Notes: generated by a model not told the origin, from the letters alone. Shown: positions 33,623 through 42,883, counted from the first letter of the stretch. The stretch is DNA of 64,000 nt from Bacteroides faecalis (GCF_003865075.1 NZ_BHWB01000015.1:32899-96898), one strand, 5' to 3'. A program made the numbers and translations.

Positions 33623-36600
33623 TTATCCTCTCATCGAATTCCTGTACTCACTCGGGCTCATTCCATAGTACTTCCTGAACACCTCCCTGAAATATCTGAC
33701 ATCGGAGAACCCCGAGTCATCCGAGATTTCCGTTATCGAACAGTCTTTTTCCCTGAGCAGTTGTGCCGCATATTGCAGCCGCATGGAGCGGATATAGTCA
33801 GCCGGGGCATGGCCGGTGAGCGCCTTCAACTTGTTGAAAAATCCGGTGCGGCTCATGTTCTGCATGCCACAGAGCATGTCCACACAGAAACCGGGGTTGT
33901 CGATATTCTTCATGACGCATTCCCTTACGGAGGCCATGAATTTCCAGTCCCGGGTATTGTGGCAGTCCGGCGGAACCTGTCCGACTCCGTCCTCAAGACC
34001 GGCGTATGCCCGTCTGAGCAGTGCCCGGTTTGCCAGTATGTTCCTGATATTCGCCCTGAGCACGTTTATGCTAAACGGTTTGGTGATATAGGCGTCAGCT
34101 CCGTTTTCCAGCCCCTCCAGCATGTCCTTCTCATCTCCCAAGGCGGTCAGCAGCATGACCGGGATATGGGATGTCTCAATATCGGATTTGACGGACGCGC
34201 AAAGTTCGTCCCCTCCCATTTCAGGCATCATAACGTCCGAAAGTATCAGGTCCGGATTGTATTCTCTCGCCACAAGCAGCGCGTCCCGTCCGTTGGAACA
34301 GGTTTGGACCAGGTATTCCTCTTTCAGCAGCCCCTCAAGGTAGGTCCGCAAATCGTCATTGTCCTCCACAATAAGAATACGCTGCCGGTCCCCGCCGGTC
34401 ATTGTTGGAAGGATCTCACGCATGGGGCCGCAATCCGGTCCCATGCGGGTTTCCCCGGTATCCTGTTTCCTGGGCGAAGCAACGGGGCATGCCTTGTCAA
34501 GGCGTCTGCTCCTCAGGGGAAAAATAACACATACCATGGTCCCCTTCCCCTCGGTACTGGTAACGCGGACCCTGCCTCCGTGCAGCCTTACCAGCCTATG
34601 TACCATCATCAGTCCGACACCGTTTCCCGCCACTTGCAGATTGACGGCATTACTGCCCCTGAAATGGTTCCTGAACAGTTTCTTCCGTTCCTCAGGTGGA
34701 ATGCCAATCCCCGTGTCTTCCACTTCCACACCCCATACATGCCGGTCCACGAAGGCACGGACCTGGATACTCCCGCCCCGTGGAGTGTACTTCAGTGCGT
34801 TGGACAGTATATTCTTCAATATAGAGTCCATTTTGTCCTTGTCAAACCGGACATTCAGGTAAGGGAAGCCGCTCTCACGGGTGATATCGATGTCCCTGAT
34901 GGAGGCATATGTGCGGAATGCCTCACAGGTCGTCTCCAGATAACTGTTGAGCTCATATTCCGAGACATGAAGTCTCAAGGTGTAGTTGTCCGTACTCTCG
35001 AAATCTATCAGGCTGGTGACCAATCCCAGAAGTCCGTCCACGCTTTTCAGGGCCATCCGTACATTGTCCATCCCCTCCGCCTTCACCATGTCTTTCTCCA
35101 CCACCTCTTCCAGCGGAGCCTTGATCAGCGTAAGCGGAGTACGGACATCATGGGCAGTATGTATGAAGAAGCACGTCTTTTCGTCTGATATCCTTTTCTG
35201 CCTGCGCAACATGGCAACGCGAAAAGACACCACCCCAGCCAACACACACAATGACGCATATCCGGCAATGGCCCATGTACCCGCCCACAGCGGCCGGGCG
35301 ACACTCAGACCGAGGCTTCTTTCCTCATACACCTTGTATTTCTCCTCATTGGAGACGGCACGGATACGCAGGGTGTAGTTGCCTGGGGGCAGGCTCGTGA
35401 ACTGTATCCGCCCGCTCTGGACCGGATGGCTCCAGCCCTCGTAGAGCCCCTCCAATTTCCATGAATATAGGATGTTCGAGGGATAGTCGTAGTTGATGGA
35501 GACAGCTTCCAGGGAGAAGGTATTCTGGTCATATGCAAGTTCCAGCCTGACGGTATTGTCAATATCCTCCCTCAAGGGGGATCCCTTGTCCCCGGGATAG
35601 ACGGGGCGGTAGGAGATCATGAAATCCCGCAGGAGCATCCGAGAAAAATGCGGGGCGGGTATCCTCATGTCGGAGGGGAACATGACGGCTCCGGTGTTAC
35701 TCCCGAACACGAAGCTTTCCCCGTGCCGGAAAGTGGATACCCCGGCATTGAGGCATACGCTTGCCAGCCCTTGTTCTGCCGTCCAGTTTCTGAAAGTGCC
35801 GCTCTCACGCCGGAACAGGGCCACGCTGTTTTCGGTCCCCAGTAGCAGGGTGCCGTCCGCACGGGGGACAATGGTATGGATGTTATTGGATATCAGGGCG
35901 CAGTTCTCGGTCTGGTATTGGCGGACGAACCTGTCCTCCACGCTGTCATAGACGAGAAGTCCCGCCCCGCCGGTGCCGATATACAGGAGCCCGTCCGGTG
36001 CCTGGTACAGTGCATAGACATGAACCGCCTCGACTGGAAAGGCGATATGTCTGCAGGTCCCCCCGTGCCCGTCAAGCAGGTACAACCCCATGCCGGTACC
36101 GATCCACATCCATTCCGGAGCCTTCTCCAGTATGGCGGTGATGGGGCCCGGGACCGGGTACAGGCGTACTGTGCCGTCATGGGGATCGAAACGTTTGAGA
36201 TTGTGGCAGCCCCCTGTCCATATACATCCTCCGGAATCTTTTCCGATGTCATTGATATACTGGTCTGGACGCCCCTCTGCTGCAAAGGAGGGGGGAAAGT
36301 ATTCCACCCTCCCGGTTTTCTTTTCGATCCTGTACAGGCCCGAAGCGTACCCGCCGGCGCAGATGACACCCGGCGAGACCTCGCAGAGCGTCAGGAAGAT
36401 ATGGTTCCCGCCATCCTGTATCCCATCGGACCGGCTGAGAAAGGAGCGCCACCGTCCTACCGCAGGCTGCAGCAGGCTGATCCCGTTGCTGGTGGCGAAC
36501 CACAAGTCGCCTTCGCTGTCTTCGATGACATCATGCACCTGATCGTTAACCAGCGACCGGCTGTTGCCCGGTGAGTGCCGGAACCATTCATAGCTCTGGT

Positions 36601-37588
36601 AGCGGTTATTCCGGATTGTGACTCCGGCGGGGTAGTTGGCAAGCCAGATACGGTCCCCGCCATCCACATAAATGTCATTGATATTGTCTCCGTTCATGCC
36701 GTTGTGGCTGGCGTAGTCGGCGGTTATATAGGGTTTGGGCACTAGCGAGTCCATATCCATCCTGTATCCCCCCCTTCCGCCCGTGGCTATCAGCAGCTCC
36801 CGGTCATTGAGAGGGGTGATCCGGTTGACGGCCACATTCCGCAGCGTACTGCCTGCGGACACTCCGTATACAAGTATGCCCTTCCTGAAGGTTCCCACGA
36901 ACAGTTTCTTCGAACCGGGGTGGTAGTAGAGTTCGCTGACCGGCGTCCGGATGCTGTCCGTGTCCGCAAGCGCCTCAAGGACACCGTCCCTTTCCCGTAC
37001 CGGAAAAAGTCCGTTCACGGTACCGATGAAAAGGTTTGTACCGTCCGTCTCGCTGATAGCGGTTATATCACCTCTTAAACGGGAGACCAGCCGCTGCGCA
37101 ATGCCTGTGCGGGTGTCATAGCGGATGATATGGTCACCCTGACAGAGCCATATGCGGTCCCCACGGTCCATATAGGCGTAACAGAGCATGCCCGTGGCGA
37201 AGTCATCCTGAAGACCGGGTATCCTGTATACCATCCGGAAACGGTCATGGAGGGTGTCGTAATGGAAAATACGGCCTTTCCTTCCCACAACCCACAGCGT
37301 GTTCTCCGTGTCGGTGTAGAGCCAGTTCAGATTGACTTGCGGGGCCACCTTCAGATTGCCGTCAAGAACAGTGTAATGCCTGATCCGCTTGCCGTCATAA
37401 CGGTCCATCCCCTCCTGGGTGAGGAACCACATGTATCCCCTCCCGTCTTTTTGGATACGGTAAATCCTCCGGTTACTCAATCCGTCCTCTATTCCCAAGT
37501 ATTTATATATCTGGGCTCCGCACATGGAGGAAATTCCCAGCATGAGGAATGCGGACAGTATTCTTCCCATATTCCGAACACGTGTCAT
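33623..37588 (-). CDS. Hybrid two-component system regulator (HTCS)
   Basis: This 1321-residue one-protein sensor-regulator has a signal peptide (LSAFLMLGISSMCGAQ), a two-component regulator propeller region (about 30-680, for example YMWFLTQEGMDRYDG), a Y_Y_Y domain (about 690-770), one membrane helix near 790, a histidine kinase with H-box HDVRTPLTLI, an ATPase domain (NALKYTPRGG), a receiver (LILSDVMMPEMGG, phospho-Asp) and a C-terminal AraC helix-turn-helix. Such proteins sense periplasmic ligands, usually glycans. Fimbrial fragments on both sides suggest it came with a fimbrial locus. The frame is intact. Confidence 0.92.
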   Translation of the reverse strand: MTRVRNMGRILSAFLMLGISSMCGAQIYKYLGIEDGLSNRRIYRIQKDGRGYMWFLTQEGMDRYDGKRIRHYTVLDGNLKVAPQVNLNWLYTDTENTLWVVGRKGRIFHYDTLHDRFRMVYRIPGLQDDFATGMLCYAYMDRGDRIWLCQGDHIIRYDTRTGIAQRLVSRLRGDITAISETDGTNLFIGTVNGLFPVRERDGVLEALADTDSIRTPVSELYYHPGSKKLFVGTFRKGILVYGVSAGSTLRNVAVNRITPLNDRELLIATGGRGGYRMDMDSLVPKPYITADYASHNGMNGDNINDIYVDGGDRIWLANYPAGVTIRNNRYQSYEWFRHSPGNSRSLVNDQVHDVIEDSEGDLWFATSNGISLLQPAVGRWRSFLSRSDGIQDGGNHIFLTLCEVSPGVICAGGYASGLYRIEKKTGRVEYFPPSFAAEGRPDQYINDIGKDSGGCIWTGGCHNLKRFDPHDGTVRLYPVPGPITAILEKAPEWMWIGTGMGLYLLDGHGGTCRHIAFPVEAVHVYALYQAPDGLLYIGTGGAGLLVYDSVEDRFVRQYQTENCALISNNIHTIVPRADGTLLLGTENSVALFRRESGTFRNWTAEQGLASVCLNAGVSTFRHGESFVFGSNTGAVMFPSDMRIPAPHFSRMLLRDFMISYRPVYPGDKGSPLREDIDNTVRLELAYDQNTFSLEAVSINYDYPSNILYSWKLEGLYEGWSHPVQSGRIQFTSLPPGNYTLRIRAVSNEEKYKVYEERSLGLSVARPLWAGTWAIAGYASLCVLAGVVSFRVAMLRRQKRISDEKTCFFIHTAHDVRTPLTLIKAPLEEVVEKDMVKAEGMDNVRMALKSVDGLLGLVTSLIDFESTDNYTLRLHVSEYELNSYLETTCEAFRTYASIRDIDITRESGFPYLNVRFDKDKMDSILKNILSNALKYTPRGGSIQVRAFVDRHVWGVEVEDTGIGIPPEERKKLFRNHFRGSNAVNLQVAGNGVGLMMVHRLVRLHGGRVRVTSTEGKGTMVCVIFPLRSRRLDKACPVASPRKQDTGETRMGPDCGPMREILPTMTGGDRQRILIVEDNDDLRTYLEGLLKEEYLVQTCSNGRDALLVAREYNPDLILSDVMMPEMGGDELCASVKSDIETSHIPVMLLTALGDEKDMLEGLENGADAYITKPFSINVLRANIRNILANRALLRRAYAGLEDGVGQVPPDCHNTRDWKFMASVRECVMKNIDNPGFCVDMLCGMQNMSRTGFFNKLKALTGHAPADYIRSMRLQYAAQLLREKDCSITEISDDSGFSDVRYFREVFRKYYGMSPSEYRNSMRG

Positions 37589-37658
37589 TCTGATGTAAAT
37601 TAGACAACAACTGTTGCAAATATATAAAAATATAAATTAATATACAAATTTAAACATA

Positions 37659-38105
37659 ACCTCGGATGTCGGCGGCGTGGCAGGTCAGACGAATTCGAAT
37701 GCCACCATGACCGCTTGCTATGCCACGGGCAACGTGACCTTAGAAATAGCCCCCATAAATAATATCGATGTCGGCGGTGCGGTGGGATTCAACGGAGGAA
37801 GCCGCATCCTTGCCTGCTATGCCACGGGCAACGTAACCAGTACAGGTAGTAGCACCGTCAATGTGTATATCGGCGGCTTTTGTGGATATAACTCCACCAC
37901 CGTGACCGCCTGCTACTGGAAGAATAATAAGGAACAAGGCATCGGCTACAATAAGGTAGGCACCGACACCGAAGTCACGAAGGTAGACGGCACTGACGTT
38001 ACCTGGCAGAAAGCCGTTGATGCCATGAACACCGCCTTGCAGAACGCAGGCTCAGAGTGGCGTTACGAACTTAACGGAGCATTGCCTACCTTGAGGAAGC
38101 AGTAA
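37659..38105 (+). pseudogene. C-terminal fragment of a GLUG-repeat surface protein
   Basis: The frame is open without a start from about 37659. It shows GLUG-type repeats: VGGVAGQTNSNATMTACYAT, then VGGAVGFNGGSRILACYATG, then YIGGFCGYNSTTVTACYWKN. The ending (ALQNAGSEWRYELNGALPTL) is a usual C-terminus of such surface or fimbria-associated proteins. The 5' part is missing, and the HTCS promoter region abuts it. Confidence 0.75.
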
Positions 38106-38110
38106 ACCGT

Positions 38111-38132
38111 CGGGCGGAAAAAGTTCCGCCCG
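38111..38132 (+). terminator. Hairpin after the GLUG fragment
   Basis: An 8-bp stem cgggcgga / tccgcccg with a 6-nt loop lies 5 bp after the stop. There is no T tract, so termination may be weak. Confidence 0.45.
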
Positions 38133-38179
38133 CAACGGAAAGAACCGAAGTATAACCCCAATAAAGAAAGGAGGACGTG

Positions 38180-38323
38180 ATGGAACACACGGAGAATCCA
38201 CCATATAGGTTTTGGCATCAAGGCTTTGTCAATAATAATATAGACTCCAGTGTAAATATGGAATCTGTAAGCCGGACATTGTCAAGATTGGTGCTCATTA
38301 AAGACAACAAATCAAGTAATTAA
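38180..38323 (+). CDS. Hypothetical small protein (47 aa)
   Basis: A 47-codon frame is preceded by a purine-rich aaaggaggacg that resembles a Shine-Dalgarno site, unusual in Bacteroidales. No family is recognised. A second short frame follows 9 bp later, so both may be remnants of one locus. Confidence 0.35.
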   Translation: MEHTENPPYRFWHQGFVNNNIDSSVNMESVSRTLSRLVLIKDNKSSN

Positions 38324-38332
38324 ATAAAAAAC

Positions 38333-38409
38333 ATGGGACTTTTTCACAGAGGCAAGAAAAATAATGACGATGAGCCGGACAGTGTTCAAACCAATGTAAG
38401 CGGTTGAGC
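38333..38409 (+). pseudogene. Short frame interrupted by IS66
   Basis: MGLFHRGKKNNDDEPDSVQT and a few more codons run into the left end of the IS66 element at 38396. The remainder is not found on the other side of the IS, which supports a deletion or rearrangement at this element. Confidence 0.35.
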
Positions 38410-38465
38410 AAATACATCTTGTCATAATATCCTTTCCCGCTTATCTTTGTGTGCAAAAAGGATTT

Positions 38466-38882
38466 ATGGCAAAATATATGACAAGGGAGGAGTTTTTCCA
38501 TATTCTTCTTCGACAACGCCAAAGCAACTTAACGGTAAAGGACTTTTGTGCGAATGAAGGATATAACCGTTCCCAGTTTTACGACTGGCGCTCACGTTTC
38601 AATATCTCGGACGAGGAGCTTAAATCCGGAAGTGTTCCCACAGCTGGCATGGATGGTTTTGTTCCGATAAGCATAGACAACAACAATGTATCTGCACCAA
38701 CGTTTCAGTCCCAACCTGCCTTGTGTCCGCAAAAGACAGAGAAAACTTCCGGTAAATGTACTGACAACTCGGAAATATCCCTGGAGCTTCCCAACGGGAT
38801 TAAAATGAAATTTAAGGGCACGGGTGGCTGTAAAGCCGCTTTGAGCCTGCTCACTAAACTGTGTGGAACATGTTTTGCCTGA
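38466..38882 (+). CDS. tnpA: IS66 accessory protein TnpA-like
   Basis: From ATG 38466 the protein (about 138 aa) has the TnpA helix-turn-helix style start (RQRQSNLTVKDFCANEGYNR then QFYDWRSRF) and ends with ISLELPNGIKMKFKG. It precedes and overlaps the TnpB gene, the usual IS66 order. An upstream GTG at 38451 is less likely. Confidence 0.8.
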   Translation: MAKYMTREEFFHILLRQRQSNLTVKDFCANEGYNRSQFYDWRSRFNISDEELKSGSVPTAGMDGFVPISIDNNNVSAPTFQSQPALCPQKTEKTSGKCTDNSEISLELPNGIKMKFKGTGGCKAALSLLTKLCGTCFA

Positions 38883-39253
38883 ACGACTCCACGCGTTACT
38901 TTTTATGCCCCGGCAGTACCGACATGCGTAAGGGCATGTTCAGCTTGAGCGGTCTGATCCGGGAAAAAATGAACGGGGATGTCCGGAATGGAGATGTGTA
39001 CATTTTTATCAACAGGCTAAAAAAACGTATAAAGCTTCTGCACGCAGAAACGGGAGGTCTGGTGATGTACGAGAAACTGCTTGAGGAAGGAACTTTTAAA
39101 ATCCCCGCTTATGATCCTGAAACCCACTCGTACCCCATGACATGGAGTGATCTTGTCATCATGGTGGAAGGCATCAACGAGGACAAACGAAAGGGAAGGC
39201 AAAGACGGCTCTCCGATCTGAAAAGACACTGGCAAATATCTGTAAACAAATAG
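38870..39253 (+). CDS. tnpB: IS66 Orf2 TnpB-like protein
   Basis: The start MFCLNDSTRYFLCPGSTDMR and GDVYIFINRLKKRIKLLH, then MYEKLLEEGTF are diagnostic for the IS66 Orf2 (TnpB) family. ATG 38870 lies within the end of tnpA, implying translational coupling. A GTG at 38861 is an alternative. The family is required for transposition but its biochemical role is not well defined. Confidence 0.88.
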   Translation: MFCLNDSTRYFLCPGSTDMRKGMFSLSGLIREKMNGDVRNGDVYIFINRLKKRIKLLHAETGGLVMYEKLLEEGTFKIPAYDPETHSYPMTWSDLVIMVEGINEDKRKGRQRRLSDLKRHWQISVNK

Positions 39254-39314
39254 CTTGCCGGCTTGCTTTTCCGGTTGTTTTTCACTACCTTTATACAATC
39301 AAACAGGATATTGA

Positions 39315-41000
39315 ATGACAACGAAAGAAGATATGCCGAAGCGGGTGACGGACCCCATGCTGGAACAGCTTGCCTTGCTGATGGAGACAAACCGGAAGCA
39401 AAGTGAGATCATCGAGTCCCAGGCCAAGACCATAGAGGAGCTCCGTGCCACGATAGTTGAACTGAACGCTTCCCTTGCATGGTTGAAAAGGAAAGTGTTC
39501 GGGAAGATGAGTGAGAAATGCAATCCTATAAACAACGGGGACCCCATGCTCCCTTTTGATTACGGCGACTTGGGACAGATAGAGGCGGAAATCGAAGCGG
39601 CCAGAAACAAGGCGGCGCAGATTATCACCCCCAAACCCCAAGTCGCCGGTAAAACTCCACGCCGCAACCGGATCATCATGGACGACCTTCCGGTCGTGAC
39701 GGTTGTCATCGAGCCGGAAGACCTCGACCTTGGCAAATACGTCAAGATAGGCGAGGAACACACCAGAACCCTTGAGATGAAACCCGGGTATCTCTATGTA
39801 AAAGACACGGTACGCCCCACGTATGCAATCAAAGACGAAACGGAGGCAGTTGAAAACGGGAAGCGGATGGTAGTTACCGCTCCTTTGCCGTTGATGCCCA
39901 TATATAAAGGTATGCCCGGGGCTTCCATGCTCGCGGAGATACTTTTACAGAAATACGAGTATCACGTTCCGTTTTACCGGCAGGTCAAGCAACCGGAACA
40001 CCTGGGAGTGAAACTGTCGAGAAACACGTTGAATGGCTGGTTCAAGCCGGTCTGTGAACTTTTAAGACCTCTTTACCTTGAACTCAAAAAGAAAGTCCTC
40101 TCCTCTGACTACATACAGGTGGATGAAACCACTCTCCCGGTCATAGACCATGACAGGCATAAGGCGGCAAAGGAGTATATCTGGATAGTACGAGCGGCGG
40201 TGCCGCGCCTGCTCTTCTTCCATTATGCCAACGGATCGCGTTCTCAAAAGGTGGCGGTCGATCTTTTGAAAACGTTCAAAGGATACCTCCAGTGTGACGG
40301 CTACTCCGCTTATGACGCTTTTGAGAACCGGAAGGACGTGCGCCTGTGCGGATGTCTCGCACATATCAGACGCCACATAGAGTCATGCAGGGAAGAGAAC
40401 CGGGAATATGCCATGCAAGGACTTAAATTTATACAAGATCTGTATAACGTGGAGTATATGGCTGATGAGCGGCAACTCTCCTATGAGGAACGTGCAGCGC
40501 TACGGCAACGTCTGGCCGGTCCGCTACTTGACGCCTTCGAGCTCTGGCTTCAGAACACATACTCCAAAGTGCTTAAGCGCAGTCTGATGGGGAAGGCTAT
40601 AGCCTACGCTTATCCTCTCATACCAAGAATGAGGCATTATCTGTACGATGGAAGAATTTTTATAGATAACAACAGGGCGGAGAACGCACTTAGACCTATG
40701 GTTTTGACCAGAAAGAATATGCTGTTCTGTGGAAATCGGCAAGCGGCTGAAAACACGGCTGTCATCTGCTCGTTACTCGGTTCCTGTAAGGAATGTGGAG
40801 TCAATCCACGTGAGTGGCTGAATGATGTAATCAGCAAACTTCCCTATTATCTTACTCCCAAGTCAGAGAAAAAACTCACCGAGCTCCTTCCTGACAGATG
40901 GGGTGGATACCGACAAAGCCACGACACTCTCCCGACAGTCCCGGGAATGTCTATGGACAATCCCAGGACTGTCCATAGGCAAACTGTACACGCAACCTGA
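39315..41000 (+). CDS. tnpC: IS66 transposase TnpC
   Basis: The 561-residue transposase has an N-terminal coiled coil (ESQAKTIEELRATIVELNAS), a leucine-rich AWLKRKVFGKMSEK, a zinc-finger-like region, and the DDE domain with YIQVDETTLPVID, LQCDGYSAYD and DNNRAENALRPMVLTRKNML. Length and motifs are complete, so the IS is probably functional. Confidence 0.92.
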   Translation: MTTKEDMPKRVTDPMLEQLALLMETNRKQSEIIESQAKTIEELRATIVELNASLAWLKRKVFGKMSEKCNPINNGDPMLPFDYGDLGQIEAEIEAARNKAAQIITPKPQVAGKTPRRNRIIMDDLPVVTVVIEPEDLDLGKYVKIGEEHTRTLEMKPGYLYVKDTVRPTYAIKDETEAVENGKRMVVTAPLPLMPIYKGMPGASMLAEILLQKYEYHVPFYRQVKQPEHLGVKLSRNTLNGWFKPVCELLRPLYLELKKKVLSSDYIQVDETTLPVIDHDRHKAAKEYIWIVRAAVPRLLFFHYANGSRSQKVAVDLLKTFKGYLQCDGYSAYDAFENRKDVRLCGCLAHIRRHIESCREENREYAMQGLKFIQDLYNVEYMADERQLSYEERAALRQRLAGPLLDAFELWLQNTYSKVLKRSLMGKAIAYAYPLIPRMRHYLYDGRIFIDNNRAENALRPMVLTRKNMLFCGNRQAAENTAVICSLLGSCKECGVNPREWLNDVISKLPYYLTPKSEKKLTELLPDRWGGYRQSHDTLPTVPGMSMDNPRTVHRQTVHAT

Positions 41001-41125
41001 AACTCTGACGAACCGATAAGTCTTACCACTGCACATATACATAACTCAAGCAGAGTGATCTCTCTTGGGAAAAATCAAATCTACAAGATGTATTTGCCCA
41101 ACCGCTTACGATAAAATAATGTAAT

Positions 41126-41653
41126 ATGAACAAACCGAAGGTTATACAGATTATTGATGTTGTTTCCAATGCGATAGCCGGAAACCGTATCGACGAGGAT
41201 TTCATAAAGAGTTGTATTTACGGAAAAGTGAATGCGGAACTGTATGCGCATCTTTTAGGTAAATATAGGGAGTATGACGGTGATTTCTTTCAGTTTTATT
41301 TGGGGACGGACGATCGGATAAACCGGGCTTTGCTGGAGAACCTGGGGATTAAGGTCGAACCCGACAAATATCCGGACTATGATAGCCGGATTGTTGCGCA
41401 GGTCGTCCAGGGAAAAAAAAGGTTTGATATTTATCCTTTCGAGGTGGAAGCCTTTAACAGATATGCCATGTTTGGCAATAATAATGCGCTTTCATGCCTG
41501 AAAGGGATTTCCCCGACAGCCGGGCAGACCGTCCGGGAAAACGGTATTAACGAGTATGGAAACGCCTTGAATTGGTCGCTGTTCTGGATAAAGGCGAATC
41601 CGGAGGACAAAGCCCTGTTAGTGGATCACGTTTTGAATATCCCCGAACGATGA
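41126..41653 (+). CDS. Hypothetical plasmid protein (175 aa)
   Basis: No family is recognised. The protein is rich in tyrosine and phenylalanine with NALNWSLFWIKANPEDKALL near the end. It starts 16 bp after the IS66 end, so its original promoter may be lost. Its stop overlaps the next start (ATGA at 41650), so the pair is coupled. It has no visible counterpart in segment A. Confidence 0.6.
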   Translation: MNKPKVIQIIDVVSNAIAGNRIDEDFIKSCIYGKVNAELYAHLLGKYREYDGDFFQFYLGTDDRINRALLENLGIKVEPDKYPDYDSRIVAQVVQGKKRFDIYPFEVEAFNRYAMFGNNNALSCLKGISPTAGQTVRENGINEYGNALNWSLFWIKANPEDKALLVDHVLNIPER

Positions 41654-42129
41654 TAGCGGAATATTTCATTTACCGGAGAAAGGGGGATAAAGAGCCGTTT
41701 ATCTCCCTGGGGGAAATGCCGCAGTATAGGTTAAGGCCGAAACAGAAGTTTACCGGGAAAAAACTTAAAATAGAGGTGATCCGCAGGCTTTCCGGCGTGG
41801 AAATCGAGCAGACGGCCACCACTCCGCAGATAAACGCCTATATCGAGGCGAATATCTATGATACCGATCGTTGGCCGGAGTACCGGAAGTTATACCGACA
41901 GGTGGCCGGGGAGGTGGAAACCGTGGCTGACATCTTTACGCTCCAGTATATTTTAGTGGCCGAACTGGAGGATCAGACCAGGACGGGGAGGGACTGCCAG
42001 GAGCAGCCGACAGATCCGCAAGACGAGAGGCTGATACATTTAATCCGGTGCGAGCTTATGGGTGAACCCCTGGAAATGTACAAGACGATGATAAACCCGA
42101 TCATCGCCTTAAAGAAACGTTTCGTTTGA
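41650..42129 (+). CDS. Conserved plasmid protein, homologue of the gene at 4360
   Basis: From ATG 41650 the protein (159 aa) begins MIAEYFIYRRKGDKEPFISL and aligns with the segment A protein at 4360-4842, ending EMYKTMINPIIALKKRF. An earlier in-frame start at 41572 would lie inside the previous gene and is rejected. The family is unnamed, but conservation between the two replicons argues for a backbone function. Confidence 0.65.
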   Translation: MIAEYFIYRRKGDKEPFISLGEMPQYRLRPKQKFTGKKLKIEVIRRLSGVEIEQTATTPQINAYIEANIYDTDRWPEYRKLYRQVAGEVETVADIFTLQYILVAELEDQTRTGRDCQEQPTDPQDERLIHLIRCELMGEPLEMYKTMINPIIALKKRFV

Positions 42130-42179
42130 TACTACTATATCTACTAAAAATAGTAGATACTACTTTTAGTATTTTAGTT
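42128..42179. promoter_or_regulatory. agtattttagt motif tract with palindrome
   Basis: The palindrome atctactaaaaatagtagat (42139-42158) is followed by actacttttagtattttagt. It sits between convergent genes (41650 plus, 42187 minus), so a terminator role is possible. The tract also resembles the parA-upstream motif. Confidence 0.45.
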
Positions 42180-42186
42180 CGTGCGC

Positions 42187-42597
42187 TCAATCCTGGGAGA
42201 GATACGCATCGGTGTACTCTTTAAGTTCCCGGTATGCCTTGTCTAACTCTTCTTTGGTGTGACGCTTGAATTTTTTATGCCTTAATATGAAAGGCAACCG
42301 TTGGTTTATCTCTTTTCCGTACTCGTCCAGGCGTTGTTTCCCAATTCCGGTAAGGACGACGTGGGTACGGTCGTCTGAAAAGTGGATCTCTTTTAAATCT
42401 TCCATTGTATCTAATATGCGGAGGATGATTTTCTCGTAAATGGGGGTACGCTGTAACGGGTGTTCGAGCATGGGGGAATTGTATTTTATATCGAAATTCT
42501 CGATGATCTCCGTCTGCACTTCCTCTATATGCTTGGGGAGTGCTTTTCCCAGCGTGTAGTAAACGGCTATCTGAAAGTCTTTGTAATTTGGAAACAT
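42187..42597 (-). CDS. Hypothetical protein, possible winged-helix regulator (136 aa)
   Basis: The 136-residue protein shows an alternating helix/strand pattern, with HFSDDRTHVVLTGIGKQRLD looking like the wing of a winged-helix domain and a helical KEELDKAYRELKEYTDAYL tail. It is transcribed away from the operator-like repeats at 42709-42864, so it may be controlled by or act on them. No firm family. Confidence 0.5.
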   Translation of the reverse strand: MFPNYKDFQIAVYYTLGKALPKHIEEVQTEIIENFDIKYNSPMLEHPLQRTPIYEKIILRILDTMEDLKEIHFSDDRTHVVLTGIGKQRLDEYGKEINQRLPFILRHKKFKRHTKEELDKAYRELKEYTDAYLSQD

Positions 42598-42708
42598 GGG
42601 CGTATATGGTTTATTGGGAACGTGGATATTTTAAATTTCCGTTCCGGGATTCTTCGGCCGAAAGATAGGAAAATTATCTCAAATAATCTTCCGGATAGAT
42701 GCGTTTTT

Positions 42709-42864
42709 TAGTATATACTAAAAATAGTATTTTTGTAATGCGCATTACAGTAGTGTATTTTGTAAACGTAACGTGTACTTATTCAAGCATTTTAGTAAAA
42801 TGGGTATCTTTTATATCCGGTCGTACTAATATTAGTATTTTAGTATTTTTGTAATGTACATTAC
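42709..42864. promoter_or_regulatory. Operator region: two composite agtatttttgtaatg sites, palindromes and one iteron-like copy
   Basis: The sequence contains tagtatatacta (42709-42720), tagtatttttgtaatgcgca then ttac (42726-42748), an iteron-like tttagtaaaatgggtatct (42791-42809), actaatattagt (42825-42836) and tagtatttttgtaatgtaca then ttac (42841-42864). A third composite site is at 43708-43730. The gtaatgNNcattac core is palindromic. These sites flank the SprT-like gene and face rep, a likely common operator set. Confidence 0.6.
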
Positions 42865-42875
42865 AAAAATATCTG

Positions 42876-42883
42876 TATCTTTG
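42876..42883 (+). promoter_or_regulatory. Minus-7 box of the SprT-like gene
   Basis: TATCTTTG lies 26 bp before the ATG at 42910. The second gtaatgtacattac palindrome sits directly upstream, where it could overlap a minus-33 box and act as an operator. Confidence 0.5.

Larger units (their letters stand above)
38396..41109 (+). mobile_element. IS66-family insertion sequence
   Basis: A 2714-bp element has terminal inverted repeats of about 27 bp that start gtaagcggttg and continue gcaaatacatcttgt. They are at 38396 and, inverted, end at 41109. It encodes three IS66-type proteins. IS66 normally makes 8-bp duplications, but the flanks (aaaccaat left, gataaaat right) do not match, so one side was deleted or rearranged after insertion. 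Confidence 0.88.

Noticed and set aside
33617..35188. A 523-codon plus-strand frame
   Set aside because: It is the antisense of the 1321-residue HTCS gene, which has complete domains. A codon-bias shadow.
41572..41650. An earlier start for the gene at 41650
   Set aside because: It would place 26 codons inside the upstream gene. The ATGA overlap at 41650 and the alignment to the 4360 homologue support the later start.
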